In this document: in pieces, positions 46,707 to 59,121 of the stretch
How the letters are laid out: each line of letters opens with the position of its first letter
Numbering within the stretch: the first letter of the stretch is position 1
From: Acinetobacter sp. SAAs474
GTDB taxonomy: Bacteria; Pseudomonadota; Gammaproteobacteria; Pseudomonadales; Moraxellaceae
Direction: 5' to 3'
DNA length: 64,000 nt
Assembly: GCF_032823475.1 (NCBI RefSeq)
Contig: NZ_CP127915.1
Coordinates: 434,001-498,000 of the forward strand
The notes under the pieces: model-generated
Told to the model about the DNA's origin: nothing
The model's input: the letters and a program-made list of their open reading frames with translations, nothing else
Database searches by the model: none
Position numbers and translations under genes: made by a program

Positions 46707-49700
46707 TTATAGACCGTTGTTAAATTCTTCGTTAAATGCTTGGCTTAATGCTTGATCAACATCAGAGAAATCATTTTGTAGCTCAAGCTCTGCAGCTTCT
46801 GCTTCTTGACGACGACGCTCTAAATGATAAGCAAGACCTGTACCTGCTGGAATTAAACGACCAACAACCACGTTCTCTTTTAAGCCACGTAAATCATCTT
46901 CTTTGCCTGTTACAGCAGCTTCAGTTAATACACGTGTTGTTTCTTGGAACGATGCAGCTGAAATAAATGAGTCTGTTGAAAGCGATGCTTTGGTAATACC
47001 CATTAATTGACGTTCAAATTTCGCAGGGAACTTGTTTTGAGCCAATAATGCTTGGTTCTCTTGAACCACACGAATGTAGTCCACTTGCTCACCTTTGATA
47101 AAGCTTGAATCACCACCATCAGTAATATCAACTTTACGCAACATTTGACGTACAATGACTTCAATATGCTTATCGTTAATTTTTACACCTTGCAGACGGT
47201 AAACATCTTGAACTTCATTCACGATGTAATTCGTCAATGCAACTTCACCTTTCAAGCGTAAGATGTCATGTGGATTTTGTGGACCATCAGAAATGGTTTC
47301 ACCACGGTTCACATGCTCACCCTCAAACACGTTGATTTGACGCCATTTTGGAATCAATTCTTCGTAAATTTCAGAGCCATCATCTGGTGTAATGACCAAA
47401 CGGTTTTTACCTTTTGTTTCTTTACCAAAGCTCACGATACCTGAAATTTCTGCCAAAATCGCATGCTCTTTTGGTTTACGCGCTTCAAATAAATCGGCAA
47501 CACGTGGTAAACCACCGGTAATATCACGGGTACGTGAAGATTCTTGCGGTACACGACCAATAACATCACCCACACCAATCGTTTCACCGTCACGAACAGT
47601 AAGAATGGTATTTTGTGGTAAGAAGTAGAACTGTTCATCACCATCGACTGTATCCAGTACAACCGCAGGACGTAAATCTTTACCAGATGCAGGACGAGAC
47701 GTCACTGGTAAAATTTCTACCGTAGTCATCCCTGTTGCATCATCAGTTTTCGATGTTGCAGTCACGCCATCAGCAATTTGGCTAAAGCGTACTTTACCGG
47801 CAACCTCAGTCACCAATGGATGTGTATGCGGATCCCAAGTTGCGACAATACCGCCAGCTTCAACAGATTCACCATCTTTTAATAAGATTGATGCACCATA
47901 AGGCAATTTATAACGTTCACGCTCACGACCTAAATCATCTGCAATACCAATTTCACCTGAACGGGAAACTGAAACCAAATGACCTTTAGCATGCTGTACT
48001 GTTTTCACATTATGGAAACGTACTGTACCTTTATTACGGACTTGCACACTATTGGCAGCAGAAGTTCGGCTCGCAGCACCACCGACGTGGAATGTACGCA
48101 TGGTTAACTGTGTACCAGGCTCACCAATCGACTGTGCAGCCATAACCCCAACAGATTCACCTGGGTTCACCAAATGACCACGGGCTAAGTCACGACCATA
48201 ACATTTCGCACACACGCCAAAAGTAGATTCACATGCTACAACTGAACGTACTTTAACTTCATCAACACCAGCTTCTTCTAAATAAGCTGCTAATTTTTCA
48301 TCAATTAAAGTATTACGTGGCAGAATGATTTCATCTGAACCTGCTCTCTTCACATCTTCAGCAACCACACGACCAAGGACACGTGTACCCAAGTTCTCGA
48401 TGATATCGCCACCTTGGATGAATGGTGTCATCACCAAACCACCTAAAGTGCCACAATCTGGCTCAGTAATCACCAAATCTTGAGCCACATCGACTAAACG
48501 ACGTGTTAAGTAACCTGAGTTTGCTGTTTTTAATGCAGTATCGGCCAAACCTTTACGTGCACCATGTGTTGAAATAAAGTACTGAAGTACGGTCAAACCT
48601 TCACGGAAGTTTGCCTTAATTGGTGTTTCAATGATCGAACCATCTGGTTTCGCCATCAAACCACGCATACCAGCCAACTGACGAATCTGTGCTGCCGAAC
48701 CACGGGCACCCGAGTCAGACATCATATAAATCGAGTTAAATGATTTTTGCTTCTCGTCTTCACCCTGTTTATTTTTCACCGTGGTAAATGACAAGTTATC
48801 CATCATCGCTTTAGCAACTTGGTCGTTAGTACGTGCCCAAATATCGACCACTTTGTTATAACGTTCACCAGCAGTTACGAAACCTTGCTCAAACTGTTGT
48901 TCAATTTCACGAACTTCAGTTTCTGCTTTTTCGATAATTACTTCTTTAGTTGGTGGAATCAACATATCTTCCATACCAACCGATACACCTGAACGTGTCG
49001 CTTGACGGAAGCCAAGATACATCAATTGGTCAGCAAAGATAACAGTATCTTTTAAACCCAATTTACGATAGCAAGAGTTAATCAATTTAGAGATGTTTTT
49101 CTTGGTCATCTCAACATTAATTTGCTGGAAATCCATACCTTCAGGTACAACTTCCCAAAGTAAACAACGACCTGGTGTGGTATCCACAATAATCGTTTGT
49201 TGCTCACGCTCACCATCATCATTAATCACAGTTTGATGTACACGTGCTTTGACACGCGCATGTAAATCAACTTGACCTGTTGCAAGTGCGCGGTTAACTT
49301 CATGCGTATCCGCAAAGACCATGCCTTCGCCCTTCGCATTTACTGCATCACGTGTGATGTAGTAAAGACCCAAGACCACGTCCTGAGAAGGTACGATGAT
49401 CGGCTCACCATTGGCAGGAGACAAAATGTTATTGGTCGACATCATTAACGCACGCGCTTCTAATTGCGCTTCAAGTGTTAATGGTACGTGTACCGCCATT
49501 TGGTCACCATCGAAGTCGGCGTTAAACGCAGCACAAACGAGTGGGTGTAAACGAATCGCTTTACCTTCAATCAGAATCGGTTCAAATGCTTGAAGACCTA
49601 GACGGTGAAGTGTTGGCGCACGGTTTAACATCACTGGATGTTGACGAATCACAGATGCTAAAACATCCCAAACCTCAGGGGTTTCGCGCTCAACCATTTT

Positions 49701-50909
49701 TTTCGCAGCTTTAATGGTGGTTGCTTGACCTGATGCTTGTAATTTCGCAAAAATAAATGGCTTGAACAGTTCCAGTGCCATTTTTTTCGGTAAACCACAT
49801 TGATGTAAACGTAAATTTGGACCTACGGTAATCACCGAACGACCAGAATAATCGACACGTTTACCCAACAAGTTTTGACGGAAACGACCTTGTTTACCTT
49901 TGATCATATCTGCCAAAGATTTCAATGGACGTTTATTCGAACCTGTAATTGCACGACCACGACGACCATTATCAAGTAAAGCATCTACAGATTCTTGTAG
50001 CATACGTTTTTCATTACGTACAATAATATCTGGTGCTGCAAGATCAAGTAGACGTTTTAAACGGTTGTTACGGTTGATTACACGACGGTAAAGATCGTTT
50101 AAGTCAGAAGTCGCAAAACGACCACCTTCAAGTGGTACCAATGGACGTAAATCTGGTGGAAGTACTGGAAGTACATTCATCACCATCCATTCAGGTTTGT
50201 TATTTGATTCTTTAAACGCTTCCATTAACTTCAAACGTTTCGATGCTTTTTTCAGCTTCGTTTCTGAAGTTGTATTTGGAATTTCTTCACGTAAACGTGA
50301 AATTTCGTTTTCAAGATCAATATCTTTTAACAAATCTTGAACAGCTTCTGCACCCATTTTCGCAGTGAATTCATCACCGTGCTCTTCTAATGCATTAAAG
50401 TATTCTTCGTCATTCAGAAGTTGATATTTCTCAAATGGCGTCATACCTGGATCGGTAACCACATAAGATTCAAAATACAATACACGTTCAATATCACGTA
50501 GCGTCATATCGAGCAATAAACCGATACGGCTTGGTAATGATTTCAAGAACCAAATATGTGCAACTGGAGAAGCAAGTTCAATGTGCCCCATACGTTCACG
50601 ACGAACTTTGGCAGTGGTTACTTCAACGCCACATTTTTCACAAATGACGCCTTTATATTTCATTCGCTTGTATTTACCACACAAGCATTCATAATCTTTT
50701 ACTGGACCAAAAATTTTGGCACAGAATAAACCATCACGTTCAGGCTTAAACGTACGATAGTTAATGGTTTCTGGTTTTTTAACTTCACCATGAGACCACG
50801 ACTTAATCATTTCTGGTGACGCAAGACCAATGCGGATGCGATCAAACTCTACAGGAGCATGACCGTCTGAATCCGTCTTTTTGCGCATGATATCGAGCAA
50901 GTCTTTCAA
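46707..50909 (-). CDS. rpoC: RNA polymerase subunit beta'
   Basis: A 1400-residue beta' subunit. The N-terminal zinc finger is in [20 protein letters not shown], the catalytic magnesium site is NADFDGD (463-469), and the second zinc site includes [13 protein letters not shown]. The start is TTG at 50909: GGAG (50920-50917) is exactly 7 bases upstream, and the protein then begins MKDLLDIM like E. coli RpoC. A GTG 16 codons earlier (50957) lacks a ribosome site. It follows rpoB in the operon. Confidence 0.97.
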   Translation of the reverse strand: MKDLLDIMRKKTDSDGHAPVEFDRIRIGLASPEMIKSWSHGEVKKPETINYRTFKPERDGLFCAKIFGPVKDYECLCGKYKRMKYKGVICEKCGVEVTTAKVRRERMGHIELASPVAHIWFLKSLPSRIGLLLDMTLRDIERVLYFESYVVTDPGMTPFEKYQLLNDEEYFNALEEHGDEFTAKMGAEAVQDLLKDIDLENEISRLREEIPNTTSETKLKKASKRLKLMEAFKESNNKPEWMVMNVLPVLPPDLRPLVPLEGGRFATSDLNDLYRRVINRNNRLKRLLDLAAPDIIVRNEKRMLQESVDALLDNGRRGRAITGSNKRPLKSLADMIKGKQGRFRQNLLGKRVDYSGRSVITVGPNLRLHQCGLPKKMALELFKPFIFAKLQASGQATTIKAAKKMVERETPEVWDVLASVIRQHPVMLNRAPTLHRLGLQAFEPILIEGKAIRLHPLVCAAFNADFDGDQMAVHVPLTLEAQLEARALMMSTNNILSPANGEPIIVPSQDVVLGLYYITRDAVNAKGEGMVFADTHEVNRALATGQVDLHARVKARVHQTVINDDGEREQQTIIVDTTPGRCLLWEVVPEGMDFQQINVEMTKKNISKLINSCYRKLGLKDTVIFADQLMYLGFRQATRSGVSVGMEDMLIPPTKEVIIEKAETEVREIEQQFEQGFVTAGERYNKVVDIWARTNDQVAKAMMDNLSFTTVKNKQGEDEKQKSFNSIYMMSDSGARGSAAQIRQLAGMRGLMAKPDGSIIETPIKANFREGLTVLQYFISTHGARKGLADTALKTANSGYLTRRLVDVAQDLVITEPDCGTLGGLVMTPFIQGGDIIENLGTRVLGRVVAEDVKRAGSDEIILPRNTLIDEKLAAYLEEAGVDEVKVRSVVACESTFGVCAKCYGRDLARGHLVNPGESVGVMAAQSIGEPGTQLTMRTFHVGGAASRTSAANSVQVRNKGTVRFHNVKTVQHAKGHLVSVSRSGEIGIADDLGRERERYKLPYGASILLKDGESVEAGGIVATWDPHTHPLVTEVAGKVRFSQIADGVTATSKTDDATGMTTVEILPVTSRPASGKDLRPAVVLDTVDGDEQFYFLPQNTILTVRDGETIGVGDVIGRVPQESSRTRDITGGLPRVADLFEARKPKEHAILAEISGIVSFGKETKGKNRLVITPDDGSEIYEELIPKWRQINVFEGEHVNRGETISDGPQNPHDILRLKGEVALTNYIVNEVQDVYRLQGVKINDKHIEVIVRQMLRKVDITDGGDSSFIKGEQVDYIRVVQENQALLAQNKFPAKFERQLMGITKASLSTDSFISAASFQETTRVLTEAAVTGKEDDLRGLKENVVVGRLIPAGTGLAYHLERRRQEAEAAELELQNDFSDVDQALSQAFNEEFNNGL

Positions 50910-51070
50910 TTTTTTTCTCCGTGTGTCGGTAAGTTTTTCACTTGCCGACTGGGTCACAAATATTGTTTTCTAACTGAATACCCCCTCACTTCTTAGCTTG
51001 CTGAGCACTAAGCCTTGGGTGAATACACACAAGGCTTAATATAAACAAGGACGAGGAGGATTTAGGTTAC

Positions 51071-54000
51071 TTAGTCACCATTTTTCAGTTCAATGTTGAT
51101 ACCTAAAGAACGGATCTCTTTGGTCAATACGTTGAACGATTCAGGCATACCTGGGTCCATATAATGGTTACCATCTACAATATTCTTATAGATACGGGTA
51201 CGACCTTCGACGTCATCCGATTTCACAGTCAACATTTCTTGTAATGTATATGCTGCACCATATGCCTCAAGTGCCCATACTTCCATCTCACCAAAACGCT
51301 GACCACCAAATTGAGCTTTACCACCCAATGGTTGTTGAGTCACTAATGAATAAGAACCTGTAGAACGTGCATGCATTTTATCATCAACCAAGTGGTTGAG
51401 TTTCAGCATATACATATAACCTACAGTAACTGGACGATCGAAACGTTCACCGGTACGACCATCATAAAGTACAGTTTGACCAGTACGTGATAGACCACCA
51501 AGCTCTAACAATTCTTTAATTTGTGATTCTTCAGCACCATCAAATACTGGTGTTGCAATCGGTACACCTTTACGTAGATTGCCAGACAATACTAAAATTT
51601 CTTCATCAGTTAAGCTATCAAGATCTTCTTGTTCGCCACCAACTTTGTTATAGATTTTGTCTAAGAAATCACGCAACTCGATGATTGTACGCTGCTCTTT
51701 CATCATCTTGTCGATTTGATCACCAAGACCTTTTGCAGCCATACCTAAATGCGTTTCTAGAATCTGACCCACGTTCATACGTGATGGTACACCAAGAGGG
51801 TTTAATACCACATCTACAGGAATACCATTGGCATCATGCGGCATATCTTCAACAGGTAAGATGTTAGACACAACACCTTTGTTACCGTGACGACCCGCCA
51901 TCTTATCACCCGGTTGAATACGACGTTTAACCGCTAGATAAACCTTAACAACTTTTAAAACACCTGTTGTTAACTCATCACCAGTAGAAAGTTTGCGTTT
52001 TTTCTCAGCAAATTTTTCATCAATTTCAAAGCTCTTCTCTTTTAAGAAAGCTTGAATTTGAGTTAAACGTTCCGCAATACCTTCATCACTTGGTTGAATT
52101 TCAAGTAAATCAACTAATGCTAAACCAGACAATACATCTTCTGAAAGTTTATCACCGCGTTTTGTTGTACCGCCACCATTTGACTCTTGGCCTTGTAGTA
52201 GACGAATAATACGTTCACGTGCTGCTTCTTCAAAGATCTTGAATTCTTCTTTCAAATCTTTACGGTAAGCATCTAATTGTGCTTTCTCAATCGCTTGAGC
52301 ACGCTCATCTTTTTCAAGACCATCACGTGTAAACACTTGTACGTCAATGACAGTACCTTTAACACCTGAAGATACACGTAAAGAAGAATCTTTAACATCA
52401 GCTGCTTTTTCACCAAAAATTGCACGAAGCAGTTTTTCTTCTGGTGTTAATTGTGTTTCACCTTTTGGTGTAACTTTACCTACCAAAATATCGCCAGCAG
52501 TTACTTCTGCACCAATATAAACAATACCAGACTCATCCAGTTTTGATAATGCAGCTTCACCTACGTTCGGAATATCGGCAGTAATTTCTTCCGCACCCAA
52601 TTTAGTATCACGTGCAACACATGATAATTCTTGAATGTGAATTGAAGTTAAACGATCTTCTTGTAAAACGCGCTCAGATAATAAAATTGAGTCTTCGTAG
52701 TTATAACCATTCCAAGTCATAAATGCGACACGCATGTTTTGACCCAATGCTAACTCACCGCCATCTGTCGATGGACCATCAGCTAACACATCACCACGAC
52801 CAACTTTATCACCTAGATTGACCAATACTTTTTGGTTAATACAGGTGTTTTGGTTAGAACGTGTATATTTGATTAAGTTATAAATATCTACGCCCGCTTC
52901 ACCTGCGATCATTTCGTCTTCATTGACACGAATCACGACACGTGACGCATCAACATATTCAATACGACCACCACGCTTAGCAATGACACACACACCAGAG
53001 TCATGCGCTACGTTCGCTTCCATACCGGTACCCACAAGTGGTTTATCGGCAATCAGCGTTGGAACAGCCTGACGCTGCATGTTTGAACCCATCAATGCAC
53101 GGTTAGCATCATCGTGTTCAAGGAATGGAATTAATGATGCAGCAACAGAAACAACCTGCTGTGCAGAAACATCCATATGGGTCACTTTTTCTGGTGGCAT
53201 GCGTACAAATTCGCCTTGATGACGAACAGATACCACTTCTTCAGTTAAGTGACCATCTTGATCTACAGCAGAATCGGCCTGTGCGATCACAGTACCCACT
53301 TCTTCAATTGCAGATAAATACTCAACATCATCTGTTACACGGCCATCAACAACTTTGCGGTATGGTGTTTCCAAGAAACCAAAGTTATTCGCTTTTGCAT
53401 ACACAGACAATGAGTTGATCAAACCAATGTTTGGACCTTCAGGTGTTTCAATTGGACATACACGACCATAGTGAGTTTGATGTACGTCACGTACCTCAAA
53501 GCCTGCACGTTCACGTGTTAAACCACCAGGACCAAGCGCTGATACACGACGTTTATGCGTGATTTCAGACAATGGATTGTTTTGATCCATAAACTGAGAC
53601 AATTGGCTTGAACCAAAGAATTCTTTAATCGCAGCAGCAACTGGCTTGGCATTGATTAAATCTTGTGGAGACAAGTTATCTGTTTCAGCTTGTGATAAAC
53701 GCTCTTTAACTGCACGCTCTACACGAACTAAACCAACACGGAATTGGTTTTCAGTCATTTCACCAACTGAACGAACACGACGGTTACCCAAGTGATCGAT
53801 ATCATCGACTTCACCTTTACCGTTACGAATTTCAACCAATGTTTTTAAGACATCGATGATATCGTCATTCGATAAAATACCTTCAACTTCGCGAGATTTT
53901 TGATCTGTACCCACTTCGTAAGGACGACCCAAACGACGGTTAAACTTCATACGACCTACTGGAGATAAGTCATAACGCTCTGAAGAGAAGAATAAGTTAT

Positions 54001-55159
54001 TAAATAAGTTTTCAGCGGCTTCTTTTGTTGGCGGTTCGCCTGGACGCATAACTTTATAAATTTCAACCAGTGCTTCTTCACGGCCTGTGGTTGTATCTGC
54101 ACGTAATGAATCTGCAACGAATGAACCACGATCGATATCATTGGTAAAGAGAATGTTAAATTGTTTAACACCACCTTCTGCCAATTTCACCATGATTTCA
54201 TGCGTTAATACAGTATTTGCTGGAAGTACATCACCATCTCTTAACGTGATATTTTCAGCAATAATACGCTCATACAAATATTCATCAGGTACTGAAAGTT
54301 TACTTAATCCAGCAGCTTCCATTTGACGTACATGGCGCGCGTTGATACGCTTACCTTGTTCAACAATCACCTTACCATCATTATCGGTAATATCGAATTG
54401 CGCCATTTCGCCACGTAAACGTTCAGGCACAAGGTCAATTTGATAACTGCCCATATCAAGATATACAGGTACTTTTTCATAGAACAAATTCAAAATTTGC
54501 TCATCTGTATAATCTAAGGCACGAAGAATCACAGTTGCCAATAATTTACGACGACGGTCAATACGTACATAAACTAAATCTTTGGCATCAAACTCAAAAT
54601 CTAACCATGAACCACGGTAAGGGATAATACGTGCTGAATAAAGTACTTTACCACTTGAATGTGTTTTACCTTTATCATGGTCAAAGAATACGCCTGGAGA
54701 ACGGTGTAATTGTGAAACAATCACACGTTCAGTACCATTGATAACAAAGGTACCATTATCCGTCATTAATGGCATTTCGCCCATGTAGACTTCTTGTTCA
54801 CGTACATCTTTAATGGTTTTCGTTTCGCGATCTTTTAAGATCAAACGAATTTTTACACGCATTGGTGCAGCATAAGTTGAACCGCGAAGAATACATTCGC
54901 GAACGTCAAACTCAGGCTTACCAAGACTATACTCAACAAATTCTAAAGCAGCATTTCCAGAATAACTTTCAATAGGAAAAACTGAACGAAATGCGGCTTG
55001 GAGACCGATATCTTCGCGGTTTTTTGGTGATTTGCCATCTTGTAAAAATGTTCTGTACGAATCGACTTGAATCGAAAGCAAGTACGGAACATCCATCACG
55101 CTAGGCAATTTACCAAAATTCTTACGGATCCGTTTCTTTTCGGTATATGAGTATGCCAT
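51071..55159 (-). CDS. rpoB: RNA polymerase subunit beta
   Basis: A 1362-residue beta subunit. I chose ATG 55159 ([16 protein letters not shown]), with GAGGA upstream; the frame is open 27 codons further, into the leader. The rifampicin cluster reads [11 protein letters not shown] to THKRRVSAL with D525, H535 and S540 all wild type, so no common resistance change is visible there. The C-terminal clamp residues precede rpoC by a 161-base gap to the chosen rpoC start. Confidence 0.97.
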   Translation of the reverse strand: MAYSYTEKKRIRKNFGKLPSVMDVPYLLSIQVDSYRTFLQDGKSPKNREDIGLQAAFRSVFPIESYSGNAALEFVEYSLGKPEFDVRECILRGSTYAAPMRVKIRLILKDRETKTIKDVREQEVYMGEMPLMTDNGTFVINGTERVIVSQLHRSPGVFFDHDKGKTHSSGKVLYSARIIPYRGSWLDFEFDAKDLVYVRIDRRRKLLATVILRALDYTDEQILNLFYEKVPVYLDMGSYQIDLVPERLRGEMAQFDITDNDGKVIVEQGKRINARHVRQMEAAGLSKLSVPDEYLYERIIAENITLRDGDVLPANTVLTHEIMVKLAEGGVKQFNILFTNDIDRGSFVADSLRADTTTGREEALVEIYKVMRPGEPPTKEAAENLFNNLFFSSERYDLSPVGRMKFNRRLGRPYEVGTDQKSREVEGILSNDDIIDVLKTLVEIRNGKGEVDDIDHLGNRRVRSVGEMTENQFRVGLVRVERAVKERLSQAETDNLSPQDLINAKPVAAAIKEFFGSSQLSQFMDQNNPLSEITHKRRVSALGPGGLTRERAGFEVRDVHQTHYGRVCPIETPEGPNIGLINSLSVYAKANNFGFLETPYRKVVDGRVTDDVEYLSAIEEVGTVIAQADSAVDQDGHLTEEVVSVRHQGEFVRMPPEKVTHMDVSAQQVVSVAASLIPFLEHDDANRALMGSNMQRQAVPTLIADKPLVGTGMEANVAHDSGVCVIAKRGGRIEYVDASRVVIRVNEDEMIAGEAGVDIYNLIKYTRSNQNTCINQKVLVNLGDKVGRGDVLADGPSTDGGELALGQNMRVAFMTWNGYNYEDSILLSERVLQEDRLTSIHIQELSCVARDTKLGAEEITADIPNVGEAALSKLDESGIVYIGAEVTAGDILVGKVTPKGETQLTPEEKLLRAIFGEKAADVKDSSLRVSSGVKGTVIDVQVFTRDGLEKDERAQAIEKAQLDAYRKDLKEEFKIFEEAARERIIRLLQGQESNGGGTTKRGDKLSEDVLSGLALVDLLEIQPSDEGIAERLTQIQAFLKEKSFEIDEKFAEKKRKLSTGDELTTGVLKVVKVYLAVKRRIQPGDKMAGRHGNKGVVSNILPVEDMPHDANGIPVDVVLNPLGVPSRMNVGQILETHLGMAAKGLGDQIDKMMKEQRTIIELRDFLDKIYNKVGGEQEDLDSLTDEEILVLSGNLRKGVPIATPVFDGAEESQIKELLELGGLSRTGQTVLYDGRTGERFDRPVTVGYMYMLKLNHLVDDKMHARSTGSYSLVTQQPLGGKAQFGGQRFGEMEVWALEAYGAAYTLQEMLTVKSDDVEGRTRIYKNIVDGNHYMDPGMPESFNVLTKEIRSLGINIELKNGD

Positions 55160-55396
55160 CTGGAGTCCTCGGAAAGTGTAAACCAAGCCCGCCTGCAGAA
55201 CGGGCTTAGAAGGAATTACGCAGGCCGATATGGCCACCACTTTTACAAATGCTGCAATTTATAGTGGTATTAAAACGCTTAACAATATTTTCAAATATGA
55301 AAAAATATTGGTAAACATTTGAAAAATAAAAATATTTTTAATTTGATGGTTTTTTAAACCACTTAAGTAAAAATCGAGCCGATTATTGTAACGCAA

Positions 55397-55460
55397 AAAG
55401 GCTGATGACCCAAGAGCCATCAGCCATTTTTTGGAGTCGATAATAAAAAAATCGACTCCG
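55397..55460 (-). terminator. Attenuator/processing hairpins between rplL and rpoB
   Basis: Two stem-loops on the minus strand between rplL and rpoB. First GGAGTCGA/TCGACTCC (55459-55452 with 55440-55433), starting 9 bases after the rplL stop. Then GGCTGATG/CATCAGCC (55425-55418 with 55407-55400), followed by TTTTT, a partial terminator. E. coli has a terminator and RNase III site at the same place to lower polymerase relative to L7/L12 output. Confidence 0.75.
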
Positions 55461-55467
55461 CTTAAGA

Positions 55468-55839
55468 TTACTTAAGTGTAACTGTAGCACCAGCTTCTTC
55501 AAGTTTCTTCTTAAGTTCTTCGCCTTCTTCTTTAGAAACAGCTTCTTTAATCACTGAAGGAGCGCCTTCAACGATGTCTTTAGCTTCTTTAAGACCAAGA
55601 CCAGTTGCTTCACGAACTGCTTTAATTACTGCAACTTTGTTTGCACCAAAAGAAGTCAATTCAACATTGAATTCTGATTGTTCTTCAGCAGCAGCAGCGC
55701 CAGCGCCAGGAGCAGCAGCAACAGCTACAGCAGCAGCAGAAACGTTGAATTTTTCTTCGAATGCAGAAATAAGTTCAACAAGTTCAAGAACAGTTTTTTC
55801 AGCAACTGCGTTTAAGATTTCTTCGTTTGTTAAAGCCAT
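55468..55839 (-). CDS. rplL: 50S ribosomal protein L7/L12
   Basis: A 123-residue stalk protein: N-terminal dimerisation helix region ([29 protein letters not shown]), Ala/Gly-rich hinge (about 36-52), and C-terminal factor-binding domain with [24 protein letters not shown]. It recruits translation GTPases such as EF-Tu and IF-2. GGAG is 8 bases before the ATG. It follows rplJ closely. Confidence 0.97.
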   Translation of the reverse strand: MALTNEEILNAVAEKTVLELVELISAFEEKFNVSAAAVAVAAAPGAGAAAAEEQSEFNVELTSFGANKVAVIKAVREATGLGLKEAKDIVEGAPSVIKEAVSKEEGEELKKKLEEAGATVTLK

Positions 55840-55887
55840 GAGAATAACTCCAAATGGAAATTGAATGGTGTGAAAATAGATTTAAGC

Positions 55888-56394
55888 TTATGCTGCTTCT
55901 GACTCGTTTTTCTCTTTGAGTGCTGTAATAAGGCGACCCAATTTCGAAATAGGAGCTTGAAGAACGTTTGCAAGCATAGTAAGCGCTTTTTCTTGGTTTG
56001 GAAGATTCGCGATAACGCTGACTTCAGCACCTTGATAAAGCTGACCATCAAATGCAGCTGCTTTTAGTTCAAATACTTTATGAGTTTTCGCAAATTCTTC
56101 AAATAAACGCGCAGCAGCGCCCATATCATCTTCAGAAGTTGAGAAAGCCAAAATTGTTGGACCAACAAGGTGGTCATTCAAGATCGTAAATTGCGTATCT
56201 TGAAGTGCACGTTTAGCCAAAGTGTTACGTACAATACGTGTATGAACACCAAGTTTACGCGCTTCAACACGAAGAGCAGTTAACTGCTCAACAGTCAAAC
56301 CTTGATAGTCAGCAACAACAGCAGCAAACGCTGTAGAAGCAACTTCCGCTACTTCTGCTACGATCTGTTTTTTGCCTTCGATAAGAAGAGCCAT
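55888..56394 (-). CDS. rplJ: 50S ribosomal protein L10
   Basis: A 168-residue L10, the base of the L7/L12 stalk. It starts MALLIEGKKQIVAEVAEVAS at ATG 56394, with AGGAGG (56407-56402) 7 bases upstream; the open frame extends 17 codons upstream into the structured leader. In E. coli the L10-L7/L12 complex represses its own translation by binding the leader, and the leader here is also structured (56395-56501). Confidence 0.96.
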   Translation of the reverse strand: MALLIEGKKQIVAEVAEVASTAFAAVVADYQGLTVEQLTALRVEARKLGVHTRIVRNTLAKRALQDTQFTILNDHLVGPTILAFSTSEDDMGAAARLFEEFAKTHKVFELKAAAFDGQLYQGAEVSVIANLPNQEKALTMLANVLQAPISKLGRLITALKEKNESEAA

Positions 56395-56501
56395 TGTAAA
56401 ACCTCCTAACGGTGATTTATGTACCTTAAAGCAGTACACTCCCAATTCGTTAATTCATCGCTGAATTAACACGCGGAGGATGAACAAATCACACCACCGC
56501 G
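56395..56501 (-). promoter_or_regulatory. Structured leader of rplJ (putative L10 autoregulatory site)
   Basis: Minus-strand hairpins precede rplJ: CGCGG with CCGCG (56501-56497 and 56476-56472), and GTTAATTCA with TGAATTAAC (56470-56462 and 56457-56449), a perfect 9-bp stem. The AGGAGG of rplJ follows. The position matches the L10 leader of E. coli, where bound L10 blocks translation. The rest of the gap up to rplA (56502-56696) shows no gene. Confidence 0.55.
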
Positions 56502-56696
56502 TCTACTCAGGACAGTACATTAAGAGCGAAGCATAAAACTCCCCTCGCCTGAGGTCTTTGACGCTGATAAATCAATATTTATCAATTCAAAGTTTGCCTA
56601 AGTTTGTAATTAATTGATTGCAATCTTTTACATGTCTTTGCACACCATGGTGCAAAAACAACTCAGGGCTTTAAAATTCTATTGGTCTATACAGAC

Positions 56697-57392
56697 TTAT
56701 TTAGAGACATTCGCTACGTCAACGATAAGGCCAGGACCCATAGTTGAACTTAACGTAATCTTTTTAATGTATACACCTTTCGATGTTGCAGGCTTCAAGC
56801 GTTTTAAGTCAGCAACTAATGCTTCAACGTTCGAACGAACAGCTTCAGCAGAAAAACCAACTTGACCAATTGAAGCATGGATGATACCTGCTTTGTCTAC
56901 ACGGTAACGCGCTTGACCAGCTTTTGCATTTTTAACTGCTGCAGCTACATCAGGAGTTACTGTACCCACTTTAGGGTTTGGCATTAAGCCACGTGGACCA
57001 AGAATTGTACCAAGCTTACCAACAACACGCATTGCGTCTGGAGCAGCAATCACAACATCAAAGTCTAAGTTACCAGCTTGGATGCTTTCTGCAAGATCAT
57101 CAAAACCAACAACATCTGCGCCTTCAGCTTTAGCAGCTTCAGCAGCAGCACCTTGTGCAAATACAGCAACACGTACAGTTTTACCTGTACCTGCTGGCAA
57201 TGTTGTTGCACCACGAACCACTTGATCAGATTTACGCGGATCAACACCAAGGTTTACCGCGATATCCATAGATTCTTTAAATTTAGGCGCAGGAAGACTT
57301 GATAAAACTGCAACCGCTTCTTCTAGCGTATAGACTTTTTGCGCTTCAACTGCAGCAGCAATCGCTTTTTGACGTTTAGTTAATTTAGCCAT
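56697..57392 (-). CDS. rplA: 50S ribosomal protein L1
   Basis: A 231-residue L1 with [34 protein letters not shown] and the signature [24 protein letters not shown]. It forms the mobile L1 stalk at the E site and, in E. coli, represses the rplK-rplA transcript. It lies 3 bases after rplK. Confidence 0.97.
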   Translation of the reverse strand: MAKLTKRQKAIAAAVEAQKVYTLEEAVAVLSSLPAPKFKESMDIAVNLGVDPRKSDQVVRGATTLPAGTGKTVRVAVFAQGAAAEAAKAEGADVVGFDDLAESIQAGNLDFDVVIAAPDAMRVVGKLGTILGPRGLMPNPKVGTVTPDVAAAVKNAKAGQARYRVDKAGIIHASIGQVGFSAEAVRSNVEALVADLKRLKPATSKGVYIKKITLSSTMGPGLIVDVANVSK

Positions 57393-57395
57393 GTC

Positions 57396-57824
57396 TTAAA
57401 GCTCCACTTCCAAGCCCATAGAACGCGCAGAACCAGCAATGGTACGTACACGAGCGTCTAAGTCAGCACCAGTTAAATCTGGTTCTTTAGTAGTCGCAAT
57501 TTCTTCTAACTGAGCACGAGTCAACTTACCAACTTTAGTTTTGTTTGGTACAGCAGAACCCTTTTGGATACCAGCAGCTTTCTTAAGAAGAATCGCAGCA
57601 GGTGGAGTTTTCATGATAAATGTGAACGACTTATCGTTGTACACAGTAATCACAACAGGAATTGGCAAGCCTGCTTCAAGTTTTTGTGTAGCAGCATTGA
57701 ATTCTTTACAGAATGCCATGATGTTTACACCACGTTGACCAAGTGCAGGACCGATCGGTGGAGATGGATTTGCTTTACCAGCTGGAACTTGCAGCTTGAT
57801 ATAGCCGTCAATCTTCTTAGCCAT
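57396..57824 (-). CDS. rplK: 50S ribosomal protein L11
   Basis: A 142-residue L11 with [36 protein letters not shown] and the C-terminal RNA-binding domain containing [11 protein letters not shown]. It forms the base of the GTPase centre with 23S rRNA and is needed for RelA activation. It follows nusG by 112 bases, and that leader may carry an L1 site. rplA follows. Confidence 0.97.
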   Translation of the reverse strand: MAKKIDGYIKLQVPAGKANPSPPIGPALGQRGVNIMAFCKEFNAATQKLEAGLPIPVVITVYNDKSFTFIMKTPPAAILLKKAAGIQKGSAVPNKTKVGKLTRAQLEEIATTKEPDLTGADLDARVRTIAGSARSMGLEVEL

Positions 57825-57936
57825 TTAAAATTACCTCTGGGTACAAGCGCCGTTAGGCTCCCCATTTTTTAAGTAACGCTACTGTTACAACATGAACTGA
57901 TGCTTACAATAAACAACAGTGTTTTCAACCCACTCT

Positions 57937-58470
57937 TTAAATTGTTTTTTCGACTTGACGAAATTCCAATTCAACTTGAGTTGGTCGATTAAATACATTA
58001 ATCGTGAGCGTTAAACGCGATTTTTCGTATTGAACTTCTTCCACCACACCTTTAAAGTCTGTGAATGGACCGTCAATTACCAGTAATTCTTCCCCAGGTT
58101 CAAACATCGTCTTCGGACGAGGTGCTTCACCCTTATTATGGACACGTGCCAGAATTGCATCTGCTTCTTTTTGCGTAATTGGGGCAGGTTTTTCTGCGGT
58201 ACCACCAATAAAACCAAGAACTTTTGGACATTCTTTGACAATATGCCAAGTGTCATCATTCATTTCCATTTCAACCAATACATAGCCAGGAAAGAATTTA
58301 CGTTCTGATTTACGCTTTTTACCATCCTTCATTTCTACCACTTCTTCGGTAGGAACAAGAACTTCACCAAAGCTATCGGCAACAGCGCTACGCTGGATTC
58401 GATCATTAAGCGAACGCATCACTTGTTTTTCATAACCAGAATAGGCATGAATAATGTACCAACGTTTCAT
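57937..58470 (-). CDS. nusG: Transcription termination/antitermination protein NusG
   Basis: A 177-residue NusG: N-terminal NGN domain that binds RNA polymerase ([18 protein letters not shown] to [12 protein letters not shown]) and C-terminal KOW domain (about 125-177, [20 protein letters not shown]) that contacts Rho or ribosomal S10. It lies 7 bases after secE. Confidence 0.97.
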   Translation of the reverse strand: MKRWYIIHAYSGYEKQVMRSLNDRIQRSAVADSFGEVLVPTEEVVEMKDGKKRKSERKFFPGYVLVEMEMNDDTWHIVKECPKVLGFIGGTAEKPAPITQKEADAILARVHNKGEAPRPKTMFEPGEELLVIDGPFTDFKGVVEEVQYEKSRLTLTINVFNRPTQVELEFRQVEKTI

Positions 58471-58477
58471 AGCTCTT

Positions 58478-58918
58478 CTATCCGATAATTAACTTAATTG
58501 CCCAGCCTAAAATCGAGTCAAAGCACCACAACACCAAGGATGCAATTACCACCACCACAAGAACATGCCAAGATGTGGACACTGTCTCTTGCTTTGTTGG
58601 CCAGGTCACTCGACGCAATTCAATACGCGAATCTTTGAGTAAACGCACAAAGCTTTTACCTTGATGGGTGGCGTATAATAAACCTAAAGCAACAACGATA
58701 CAAGCCAAAATTATCGCTACTCTGACCCAAATATCATTTGCAGGAGCCCAGTGTGCAGCCAAATTTTGACTGACATAGATTGTTCCCGCCAATAAAATCA
58801 AGGCAATAATCCACAGAACATAGTCAAGTGGAGAACTAGAATTAGCAACTTCAGCTGAATTATTTCTTTGAGGAATTGGCGCGTCGCCTAATGCGTCGCG
58901 CGATTTATCATTCGACAT
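58478..58918 (-). CDS. secE: Preprotein translocase subunit SecE
   Basis: A 146-residue SecE of the long gammaproteobacterial type with three membrane helices (about 32-50, 63-81 and 117-137) and the conserved [18 protein letters not shown] before the last helix. It is an essential SecYEG subunit. It sits between tRNA-Trp and nusG in the standard order. Confidence 0.95.
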   Translation of the reverse strand: MSNDKSRDALGDAPIPQRNNSAEVANSSSPLDYVLWIIALILLAGTIYVSQNLAAHWAPANDIWVRVAIILACIVVALGLLYATHQGKSFVRLLKDSRIELRRVTWPTKQETVSTSWHVLVVVVIASLVLWCFDSILGWAIKLIIG

Positions 58919-58991
58919 TTTTGTACTCGTCGTAGAACTCGCGACTTATTATATGACCAATTTAGCCAGCATCAAGTTTTTTTAAAAAAAG

Positions 58992-59067
58992 TGGCAGGCC
59001 AGGAGGGACTCGAACCCCCAACATTCGGTTTTGGAGACCGACGCTCTACCAATTGAACTACTGACCT
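58992..59067 (-). tRNA. tRNA-Trp (CCA)
   Basis: A 76-base tRNA with encoded CCA; acceptor AGGTCAG/CTGGCCT, anticodon loop CTCCAAA giving CCA. It lies between tuf and secE, as in E. coli relatives and Pseudomonas. Confidence 0.95.
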
Positions 59068-59070
59068 ATA

Positions 59071-59104
59071 AAGAAATCGGAAACCTTGGCTTCCGATTTT
59101 AATT
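59071..59104 (-). terminator. Terminator-like hairpin between tuf and tRNA-Trp
   Basis: AAATCGGAA (59074-59082) pairs with TTCCGATTT (59091-59099). On the minus strand it is followed by the weak T-run TTCTTTAT. It lies 17 bases after the tuf stop and may only partly stop read-through into tRNA-Trp. Confidence 0.6.
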
Positions 59105-59121
59105 CTAACGCATTTTACAGC

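Noticed and set aside
53530..53600. Rifampicin-resistance change in rpoB
   Set aside because: The cluster residues D525, H535 and S540 are all wild type.
55160..55240. N-terminal extension of RpoB by 27 residues
   Set aside because: The extension is in the leader; MAYSYTEK at 55159 matches the family start, has an upstream GAGGA and gives the expected 1362 residues.
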